5,810 nt of DNA, from NCBI GenBank assembly GCA_039808665.1, contig JBDHTO010000074.1, forward strand, positions 1 to 5,810, given 5' to 3'. Made by a program: the position numbers and the translations under genes. The notes beneath the pieces were generated by a model, which worked only from the letters and a program-made list of their open reading frames with translations, was not told where the DNA came from and did not search any database. Positions 1-5,093 of the stretch are shown piece after piece (within the stretch, counting starts at the first letter, position 1; every line of letters begins with the position of its first letter). The stretch is from JBDHTO01 sp039808665 (GTDB taxonomy: Bacteria > Pseudomonadota > Alphaproteobacteria > Paracaedibacterales > JAKBAR01).

Positions 1-543
1 GTGGTGAACAACCAAGAAGATGTTAGTATCGAAGAACGCTATGCTTATCTTAGGCATGCTGCATCCTTGCGCTTGATTGAGGGAGAGGAATCATCTCAAG
101 ATATCTCTGATGATGAAGATTCTGTGGATGCGACACAAATCGCCCTCAGCGCAGAACGCATCCAAGACCTCACAGTTCGTGAGCAATTTGTCCTCACAAT
201 CACTGAAAATGGCTTTGGAAAAAGAAGCTCCGCTTATGAATATCGCACCATTCATCGTGGTGGCAGTGGTATCCGCAACATTTCGGTCACCAACAAAAAT
301 GGTCCTGTTGTTGCGTCTTTCCCCATCTCCAACACCGATGATATTATGCTTGTTACTAATCAAGGACAGATTATCCGCTGTCCGGTTCATGATATCCGTA
401 TTACAGGACGTAATGCTCAAGGTGTTATTGTTTTCAGAATCTCTGATAATGAAAAAGTCGTTGCGGTAAGCAAAATCCCAGCTTCAGAAAGCGATGAAGA
501 TCATGAGGATGAAAACGATAGCGGTGAGATCAGCGAAGAATAA
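1..543 (+). CDS. gyrA: DNA gyrase subunit A, C-terminal part (5' end outside window)
   Basis: This is the end of GyrA, the breakage-reunion subunit of the GyrA2GyrB2 topoisomerase that introduces negative supercoils into DNA. Only the last 180 residues are present. They belong to the C-terminal beta-pinwheel that wraps DNA. The frame is open from base 1, and the GTG there is an internal valine codon, not a start. Visible residues 11-17 (EERYAYL) match the usual end of the penultimate blade. Residues 28-48 form an acidic, low-complexity insertion. The last blades follow: FVLTITENGFGKRSSAYEYR (63-82), the GRGGxGI-like segment HRGGSGI (85-91), NGPVVASFP (100-108), IMLVTNQGQIIRCPV (115-129) and GRNAQGVIVFR (137-147). 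The protein ends in a strongly acidic tail (162-180), a feature known in other GyrA proteins to modulate DNA wrapping. The catalytic tyrosine and the GyrA-box lie upstream of the window. The gene converges on maiA with only two bases between the stop codons. Identity is very secure; the alphaproteobacterial flavour is inference from remembered homologues. Confidence 0.96.
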   Translation: MVNNQEDVSIEERYAYLRHAASLRLIEGEESSQDISDDEDSVDATQIALSAERIQDLTVREQFVLTITENGFGKRSSAYEYRTIHRGGSGIRNISVTNKNGPVVASFPISNTDDIMLVTNQGQIIRCPVHDIRITGRNAQGVIVFRISDNEKVVAVSKIPASESDEDHEDENDSGEISEE

Positions 544-545
544 GC

Positions 546-1184
546 TTAAAGATCACAATCATCTTGCATTTCAGGAGAGGCCTTAATAAAGGCCTCTTCT
601 TCTAAGCAGCGCTCATAAATGGACATGAGCCTTGGGTAAGGTATCATGGAAAATTTAAAGCGCAGGGCGTTATAGATCTGAGGCACAAGACATACATCCA
701 CAAGGGTTGGAGAGTTATCCATCGCAAAGGGTGTTTTAAAAGATGAGAGATCCCTCTCCAGCACATCAAATCCCTCTTTGAGCCAATGATGATACCATCT
801 TGTTTTGGCTTCATCAGAAATCTTAAGCTCATCTGAAAGGTATTTGAGGACGCGTAGGTTATTCAGAGGATGCATTTCGCACGCAATAAACTGTGCGATC
901 TCCCTCGCCCTATACCGCATTAAATGATCCTTGGGATAAAGGGAGGGTTTTGAGTAAATCTCTTCCAAATAATCTAAAATTACAAGGGATTGAGACAATC
1001 CTATACGGCCATCTTTTAAAAAAGGAAGAAGTTTTTGGGAATTGGTCTCCTGAAAGGGACCTTGGGTCTGTGCCCCCGTTTTAAGATCAACCCCCAGAGA
1101 GGAGAAGGGAATGTGTTTTAAGTGAAGAGCAATACGAACGCGATAAGATGCAGATGAACGAAAGTAAGTATAAAGCTCAATCAC
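546..1184 (-). CDS. maiA: Maleylacetoacetate isomerase / zeta-class glutathione S-transferase
   Basis: A 212-residue cytosolic protein of the zeta glutathione-transferase family, the normal length for maleylacetoacetate isomerase. That enzyme converts maleylacetoacetate to fumarylacetoacetate with glutathione in tyrosine/homogentisate breakdown. The N-terminal thioredoxin-like domain (about 1-80) begins with the zeta signature RSSASYRVRIAL (9-20), whose serines lie where the catalytic serine is expected. It continues with NSQKLLPFL (48-56) and the glutathione-binding QSLVILDYLEE (65-75). The all-alpha domain (about 85-212) carries HPLNNLRVL (105-113), DVCLVPQIYNA (163-173) and a C-terminal AFIKASPEMQDD, all typical of the family. 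The start is GTG, not ATG; it fits because the family begins almost exactly at this residue and a strong ribosome binding site precedes it. The gene follows the TlpA-like gene by 9 bases. No homogentisate dioxygenase or fumarylacetoacetase gene is in view, so a broader glutathione-dependent role remains possible. Confidence 0.92.
   Translation of the reverse strand: MIELYTYFRSSASYRVRIALHLKHIPFSSLGVDLKTGAQTQGPFQETNSQKLLPFLKDGRIGLSQSLVILDYLEEIYSKPSLYPKDHLMRYRAREIAQFIACEMHPLNNLRVLKYLSDELKISDEAKTRWYHHWLKEGFDVLERDLSSFKTPFAMDNSPTLVDVCLVPQIYNALRFKFSMIPYPRLMSIYERCLEEEAFIKASPEMQDDCDL
573..603 (+). terminator. Candidate intrinsic terminator of gyrA, inside the 3' end of maiA
   Basis: A perfect 9-bp inverted repeat, AGAGGCCTT (576-584) and AAGGCCTCT (589-597), encloses the 4-base loop AATA. 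The stem extends by one G-U and two Watson-Crick pairs to 573-600. On the plus strand it begins 30 bases after the gyrA stop and is followed by TTCTTCT, a pyrimidine run rich in U but interrupted by C. On the minus strand no U run follows, so the hairpin suits gyrA and not maiA. The stem also encodes roughly residues 195-204 of MaiA, so one stretch serves two roles. Efficiency is uncertain because the U tract is imperfect. Confidence 0.5.
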
Positions 1185-1188
1185 AAAA

Positions 1189-1196
1189 CCCCCTTA
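1189..1196 (-). promoter_or_regulatory. Ribosome binding site of maiA overlapping the upstream stop codon
   Basis: Read on the minus strand the sequence is TAAGGGGG, then TTTT, then the GTG start of maiA. The TAA is the stop codon of the upstream thioredoxin-like gene. A terminating ribosome therefore sits directly on the maiA initiation site, which suggests translational coupling and supports the GTG start. Confidence 0.6.
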
Positions 1197-1793
1197 TTTA
1201 TCCTTAAAAATAGAGCTCAAAAGCTGTTCAACCTCTCTATCATCCCACATCATGCCGCCATTGACACGTCCAATTTCAACACCCTGCGCATTGAGGAAAA
1301 TTGTTGTGGGAACTCCGCTTGCCTTAACATCGTTTGTAAATACTGCCGTGTGATCATAAGCCATATTAAGGCCAGACCATCCTTTTTCTTTAAGATGTTT
1401 TTGAACGGTGTTATAGGCTTCTTCCACTGTTTTTGCTGTATCCACACTCACAGCCAAGATATTATACTTACCCGCATTTTTCTTTGCAAACTTCACAAAA
1501 GAGGGCATCTCACTTGCACACGGACCACACCATGTGGCCCAAATATGAAGGATGGAAGGCTTTCCCTTCAAAGACTGAGCATTGGACTCTTCAAAAGATG
1601 CGCCCTTTTTAACCATAAACACAGAGGGTGAAAACTCTTCTTTTGTGTCGGAATCTTCATAGGAAATACCAAGTTTATATTGTTCAAAATCATCTTCCCC
1701 CATCGGCGGGTGAAACAGAAAAGATTTCCCCATGGTATAGAGTAAAAGCAGCACTGGAGGCACAAGCATACCAAGAATAAACTGTTTTTTCAT
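1194..1793 (-). CDS. Membrane-anchored TlpA/ResA-family thiol-disulfide oxidoreductase
   Basis: A 199-residue protein with a short basic start (MKK), one hydrophobic segment (about 5-20) with no obvious cleavage site, a polar linker (about 30-65) and a thioredoxin fold (about 66-199). This predicts an N-terminal anchor with the catalytic domain in the periplasm. The active site is WCGPC, with C89 and C92, inside HIWATWCGPCASEMP. The cis-proline loop is GVPTT (P162), followed by IFLNAQGVEIGRVNGG, a common TlpA/ResA arrangement. Family members reduce disulfides outside the cytoplasm, often for cytochrome c or cytochrome oxidase maturation, with electrons from CcdA or DsbD. No such partner gene is visible here, so the substrate is unknown. 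The ATG start has TAAAGGA (1804-1810) 10 bases upstream. The gene lies 66 bases after the DUF3501 gene and is closely followed by maiA. A CcmG/DsbE role cannot be excluded but the general TlpA label is safer. Confidence 0.9.
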   Translation of the reverse strand: MKKQFILGMLVPPVLLLLYTMGKSFLFHPPMGEDDFEQYKLGISYEDSDTKEEFSPSVFMVKKGASFEESNAQSLKGKPSILHIWATWCGPCASEMPSFVKFAKKNAGKYNILAVSVDTAKTVEEAYNTVQKHLKEKGWSGLNMAYDHTAVFTNDVKASGVPTTIFLNAQGVEIGRVNGGMMWDDREVEQLLSSIFKDK

Positions 1794-1859
1794 AAACTTA
1801 GAATCCTTTATCGTCTTTCTTATTTTTTTATGTAATAGTTTTAAAAACGTTTTTCTATA

Positions 1860-2450
1860 CTAATCCTTTGACAAATCATTTTTCAATGACGTCAAAATCT
1901 CCCCTACGATCTCTGATGCAAAATGATACCGCGGATGACGGATACTCAGGGTCACGGATGAAGCATTTTGAATTTTCTTTTTTTGCTCTTTTGAAAATCT
2001 GAAGTGTAAAAAATGAACAGCAGAGGCTTTTCCACTCTCATTCGTACGCTCCATATCATCCGTGGGGATCGCTTGAACATCTTCATCATCAAATGAAAGA
2101 AAGATTTGATTTTCAATATGTCCCAGTTGAGCGAGTGTTAAGCGCCGTCTTTCGAAATCGTCAATTTCTATCATCATCGTCGCAACCCACTCATCACCGT
2201 TTGGAATCAAAGGATTATAGGCATCCAATTCATCTTGAATCTGCTCATCTCCACCCTTTTCAATAAAAAGCATCTCTTGGATTTGCCAAATGAGTGTATC
2301 CTTATTTTCAAAATAAAAAGTTATATCCGGACCCACACTAAAACGGCGATTTTTTTTAAGCGTCATCACTTCATGACGACGTTTATTTCGGATCGCATCA
2401 AATTCTTCGTTAGAGACAAGATCTTTTTTTGTAATAGGGGCGTGTTTCAT
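1860..2450 (-). CDS. DUF3501 family protein of unknown function
   Basis: A 196-residue, soluble-looking protein without signal peptide or membrane segment. I recognise it as DUF3501 from the order of its conserved blocks: RRHEVMTLKKNRRFSVGP (24-41), ITFYFENKDTLIWQIQEML (43-61), the ELDAYNPLIP segment (74-83), an ATMMIEI strand (90-96) with FERRRLTLAQL (99-109), and VHFLHFRF (145-152) near the C-terminus, then RHPRYHF (171-177). No cysteine is visible in the protein, so it is unlikely to bind an Fe-S cluster itself. The ATG overlaps the stop of the upstream Fe-S oxidoreductase in an ATGA arrangement, which indicates translational coupling and a shared process. From memory, DUF3501 genes often sit beside this kind of Fe-S protein and a rubrerythrin; no rubrerythrin is present in this window. 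Function is not known and I do not assign one. A partner or maturation role for the Fe-S protein is only inference. Confidence 0.88.
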   Translation of the reverse strand: MKHAPITKKDLVSNEEFDAIRNKRRHEVMTLKKNRRFSVGPDITFYFENKDTLIWQIQEMLFIEKGGDEQIQDELDAYNPLIPNGDEWVATMMIEIDDFERRRLTLAQLGHIENQIFLSFDDEDVQAIPTDDMERTNESGKASAVHFLHFRFSKEQKKKIQNASSVTLSIRHPRYHFASEIVGEILTSLKNDLSKD

Positions 2451-3811
2451 GAGTTCTCTTTCTCTAGGTCTATGAGCCCATAAGCATAGGCAAAAATTTC
2501 AAGGGGGTGGGCATGCTTAAATTGCGAAGGAACGTAGTTACCTTGCCTTTCCATACCCTGCTGAATGTGCATATCCGCCAAAGGACATTCAGACGCCACA
2601 TAAGCGTTATTGTTTTTTATCGCTTGCTTAAAAACAGGGGTGCCGATCTTAAGAGCTGTCTCAAAATGATCCACCATCATCCCCCACGTTCCACCATGGC
2701 CCGAACACCGTTCAATCACCTCAATCTTTGTCTCTGGGATCAAACGCAAAAGTTCGGCGGCTTTTTGTCCAACATTTTGCGCACGACTATGACACGCAAG
2801 ATGAAGCGTTATATCTTCACCAAGGGAAGATAAGCCAGGAATCATCCCTTTTTCCTTAAATAAAGTAACAAGATAGTCGCTGATATCCATTGTATGCTTT
2901 GAGACTTCCATCACCTCAACATCATGGGGAAGGATCAAGGGCCATTCTTGCTTCAACATCAATGTACAAGATGGAACAAGGGACAATATTTTATAACCTT
3001 TTCTTACCCACGGTAAAAAAGTCGCGGCAATCCTTTTTGCCCCTTCTGCAACTTTTTCAATACGACCTTCCTCCAAAAGGGGCATACCACAACATTCGGG
3101 ATAAACAACTTCAGCATGAACACCGTTATGGGCTAAAATTTTATAAGCCGCTTGGGCAAGACTTGTCTTGTGATAATTTCCAAAGCACGTCGCGTAAAGG
3201 ACAACTTTTTCCCCAAATCCCGGTGCTTTCTCGTTGGGAGAAAGGGGATGTTTCTTTGCCTGGGATACAAAGGTTCCTTTGCTAAACGGAGGGAGCGCCG
3301 CTTTATGGTGAATTTGTGTGGTTTTCTCAACCACTTTCCTTGATAAGGTATTTTCTTCCCGCATCACCCAGTTTGCCACGCCAGAGATTTTAGTCCCCAA
3401 AGAACCATTGCGGTCCACCTGCAACAACTGATCTTTTGCAAAAGAGGTTCCCTCTTTTTTATACTTCACCGCCTTGGCACGCAACATTAACCTTGGAAAA
3501 TCAATATCAAAATCATGGGGTGGCACATAAGGACACTTATGAACAAAACACATATCACACAGGGTGCATGCATCTGTCACAGCCGAAAAACCCTTTGAAT
3601 CAACAGAGTCCAGCTCTCCCGTTTTTGACTCATCCACAAGGTCAAAAAGCTTTGGGAAACTGTCACACAAATTGAAACACTTGCGGCACCCGTGGCAAAT
3701 GTCAAAAACACGACGCATTTCCTCGTCAAGATTTTGCTCATCATAAAAATCTTCATCCTGCCAAGAAAGGGGATATCGTTGAAAGTGCTGTGGACGAGAA
3801 TTTTGACTCAT
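2447..3811 (-). CDS. Two-[4Fe-4S], CCG-domain (GlpC/HdrD-like) oxidoreductase
   Basis: A 454-residue protein resembling the Fe-S/cysteine-rich proteins related to GlpC and heterodisulfide reductase subunit D. Near the N-terminus are two ferredoxin-like cluster motifs: CHGCRKCFNLC (C39, C42, C45, C49) and CTLCDMCFVHKCP (C82, C85, C88, C93). They predict two [4Fe-4S] clusters passing electrons. Residues 200-454 hold two CCG-type domains. The first has C209, the CCG at 240-242 and C282; the second has C340, C369 in a degenerate CSG, and C409. There is no signal peptide or membrane segment, so it is probably cytoplasmic or membrane-associated through a partner. It lacks a flavin dehydrogenase domain, and no glpA/glpB or lactate/glycolate oxidase gene is adjacent, so its electron donor and acceptor are unknown. 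The ATG has no clear Shine-Dalgarno sequence, but the family motif begins soon after it and no better start is seen. It is the first gene of a minus-strand operon with DUF3501 (4-base overlap). Confidence 0.9.
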   Translation of the reverse strand: MSQNSRPQHFQRYPLSWQDEDFYDEQNLDEEMRRVFDICHGCRKCFNLCDSFPKLFDLVDESKTGELDSVDSKGFSAVTDACTLCDMCFVHKCPYVPPHDFDIDFPRLMLRAKAVKYKKEGTSFAKDQLLQVDRNGSLGTKISGVANWVMREENTLSRKVVEKTTQIHHKAALPPFSKGTFVSQAKKHPLSPNEKAPGFGEKVVLYATCFGNYHKTSLAQAAYKILAHNGVHAEVVYPECCGMPLLEEGRIEKVAEGAKRIAATFLPWVRKGYKILSLVPSCTLMLKQEWPLILPHDVEVMEVSKHTMDISDYLVTLFKEKGMIPGLSSLGEDITLHLACHSRAQNVGQKAAELLRLIPETKIEVIERCSGHGGTWGMMVDHFETALKIGTPVFKQAIKNNNAYVASECPLADMHIQQGMERQGNYVPSQFKHAHPLEIFAYAYGLIDLEKENS

Positions 3812-3830
3812 ATAAATATGTTAAAGAAAA

Positions 3831-3848
3831 AAAGACTGGCCTCTCTTT
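3831..3848. promoter_or_regulatory. Imperfect 18-bp dyad, candidate operator in the divergent region
   Basis: The bases AAAGA-CT-GGCC-TC-TCTTT form a dyad with 14 of 18 positions symmetric, centred between 3839 and 3840. It overlaps the -10 element and predicted start site of the candidate leftward promoter, where a repressor would act. No regulator gene is visible in the window, so this is a weak suggestion. Confidence 0.25.
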
Positions 3849-3874
3849 ATATCGCAAATGAATCACTCTGTCTC
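3846..3874 (-). promoter_or_regulatory. Candidate sigma70-type promoter for the Fe-S/DUF3501 operon
   Basis: On the minus strand GAGACA (3869-3874, four of six bases matching TTGACA) is separated by 17 bases from TATAAA (3846-3851, five of six matching TATAAT). Transcription would start near 3839 and give a leader of about 28 bases before the ATG at 3811. Spacing is ideal, but short AT-rich matches like this arise by chance. Confidence 0.35.
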
Positions 3875-3883
3875 GTTGCTTAA

Positions 3884-3910
3884 AGAGAAAAATTTGTGTA
3901 GGTTTTCTCT
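3884..3910 (+). promoter_or_regulatory. Small hairpin just before the glycosyltransferase ribosome binding site
   Basis: AGAGAAAA (3884-3891) and TTTTCTCT (3903-3910) form a perfect 8-bp inverted repeat with an 11-base loop. If translation starts at the TTG at 3933, this lies in the mRNA leader six bases before the Shine-Dalgarno sequence. If translation starts at the ATG at 3858 it is coding. The stem is AT-rich and would be only marginally stable. Confidence 0.25.
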
Positions 3911-3916
3911 GAAGAG

Positions 3917-3923
3917 TAAGGGG
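3917..3923 (+). promoter_or_regulatory. Ribosome binding site favouring the TTG start of the glycosyltransferase
   Basis: TAAGGGG lies 9 bases before the TTG at 3933-3935. It is nearly the same sequence as the site in front of maiA (TAAGGGGG) and close to that of the asnB-like gene (TAAGGA). The alternative ATG at 3858 has no purine-rich site before it. This decides the start I prefer. Confidence 0.5.
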
Positions 3924-3932
3924 CAAATATCA

Positions 3933-5081
3933 TTGACAAAAAAGGTTCGGATTATTATTGGAACACTTGCAGTGGGTGGGTGCGAACGCCATCTTAGCTA
4001 TGTTTTGCCTAAGCTCAAAAAAAAGGGATGGGACCTTTCTGTGATCACACTCGGCGGCCCCAATCCTCTTGCTGAGGTTTTGGAAAAACAGGGCATCACG
4101 ACGTCCCTTGGAAAGACGTGGTATAGCCCGAAAAAACTCCCCGCCCCCCTTCGTAAAATCTTTTTCATCACAATCAATACCCTCAGATTACTTTTTCATT
4201 TTCAAAAAGATCGCACCGCCATCAACCACTTTTTCCTTCCCCATGCTTATGTCTTAGGCGGATTAGTATCCTTTTTCACAAGGTACTCTGGCCCCCTTGT
4301 CATGAGCAGACGCAGCACCAACGATTATCAAAAAAAGCACCCCCTTTTGACAAAGGTTGAGCATTTTTTACATCAGAAAATGACCCGTGTTTTGGGCAAT
4401 TCACAACGTGTATGTGATCAACTTCTTGAAGAAGGTGTCACACAAGATCAAATCGGTATTATTTATAACGGGATTGATACAAGCCCTTTTGAAAAAGCAA
4501 TAAACAAAGAAGAAGCACGGGAGAAACTTCATCTTTCACAGGATAGCATCATCTTTACGATGGTGGCCAATCTCCTCCCCTACAAGGGGCACTCAGATCT
4601 TCTTCAGGCTTTTCACCTTATAAAAGACGAACTTTCAGAGCCTTGGAAACTTCTCCTTGTGGGACGAGATGATGGCATGAAGAAAAGCCTAGAAGATATA
4701 GTGAAAGCTTACGGCCTAGAGGAAAATGTTATCTTTACAGGACCTCAATCCGATCCGACACCATTATTGAAAATCAGTGATGTCTGCGTACTAAGCTCCC
4801 ACGAGGAAGGATTTTCCAATAGCCTGCTTGAAGGAATGGCCGCAGGTCTTCCCATTGTTGCCACCGATGTGGGTGGAAACAAAGAAGCTGTTCTCCACAA
4901 GGAAACAGGGTTCATTGTTCCAAGACAAGAACCCACCCTCCTTTCAAAAGCTCTTTTAAGTATGGCAAAAGACAAGGATCTCAGAAAAACCATGGGAAAA
5001 AAAGGACAAAAAAGATTGCACGATCAATTCTCCCTCGATGCGTGCGTTGACAACTATCACAATTTTTATATGTCACTCTAA
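3933..5081 (+). CDS. Group 1 (GT4, GT-B fold) glycosyltransferase
   Basis: A 382-residue enzyme from the TTG start (407 residues if the in-frame ATG at 3858 is used). It should transfer a sugar from a nucleotide-sugar donor, with retention of configuration, to a lipid-linked or growing glycan at the cytoplasmic face of the membrane. Numbered from the TTG, the N-terminal Rossmann domain opens with KKVRIIIGTLAVGGCERHL, containing the glycine-rich GG loop at 15-16. The C-terminal domain carries IIYNGID (176-182), VANLLPYKGHSDLLQAF (211-227), LLVGRDDG (241-248) and the GT4 signature EEGFSNSLLEGMAAGLPIV with the E-x7-E pair at E292 and E300, then ATDVGGNKE. The homologous region begins at once after the TTG, while the 25 extra residues from the ATG look unlike the family. 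It starts the rightward operon and is followed 12 bases later by an AsnB-like gene, which suggests a surface polysaccharide locus. Donor and acceptor sugars cannot be read from the sequence. Identity is secure; the start is less so. Confidence 0.9.
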   Translation: MTKKVRIIIGTLAVGGCERHLSYVLPKLKKKGWDLSVITLGGPNPLAEVLEKQGITTSLGKTWYSPKKLPAPLRKIFFITINTLRLLFHFQKDRTAINHFFLPHAYVLGGLVSFFTRYSGPLVMSRRSTNDYQKKHPLLTKVEHFLHQKMTRVLGNSQRVCDQLLEEGVTQDQIGIIYNGIDTSPFEKAINKEEAREKLHLSQDSIIFTMVANLLPYKGHSDLLQAFHLIKDELSEPWKLLLVGRDDGMKKSLEDIVKAYGLEENVIFTGPQSDPTPLLKISDVCVLSSHEEGFSNSLLEGMAAGLPIVATDVGGNKEAVLHKETGFIVPRQEPTLLSKALLSMAKDKDLRKTMGKKGQKRLHDQFSLDACVDNYHNFYMSL

Positions 5082-5083
5082 GG
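5079..5083 (+). promoter_or_regulatory. Ribosome binding site of the asnB-like gene, fused to the upstream stop
   Basis: TAAGG, followed by a run of A, stands 10 bases before the ATG at 5094. The TAA is the stop codon of the glycosyltransferase. This repeats the arrangement seen between the thioredoxin-like gene and maiA and suggests translational coupling. Confidence 0.55.
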
Positions 5084-5093
5084 AAAAAAGATT

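Noticed and set aside
1..3. GTG at base 1 as the start of a short acidic protein
   Set aside because: The sequence aligns continuously with the inner part of the GyrA C-terminal domain, so the codon is internal and the gene begins outside the window.
1194..1793. Assignment of the thioredoxin-like gene as ccmG/dsbE or resA proper
   Set aside because: The WCGPC and cis-Pro motifs are shared by all these families and no cytochrome c maturation genes flank it, so only the broader TlpA/ResA label is supported.
1843..1854. Perfect 12-bp palindrome AAAAACGTTTTT between the DUF3501 and thioredoxin-like genes
   Set aside because: It lies in a very AT-rich 66-base gap, has no loop or G/C stem for a terminator, and such palindromes arise easily from A and T runs. 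No good -35/-10 pair was found beside it either.
2890..3285. A 131-codon plus-strand frame
   Set aside because: It is antisense to the Fe-S oxidoreductase, where conserved cysteine motifs establish the true frame.
3803..3808. TTGACT as a -35 box for the rightward glycosyltransferase operon
   Set aside because: The base 17 positions downstream starts GAAAAA, not a -10 element; the nearby TATAAA is only 2 bases away. The element also lies within the first codons of the divergent gene.
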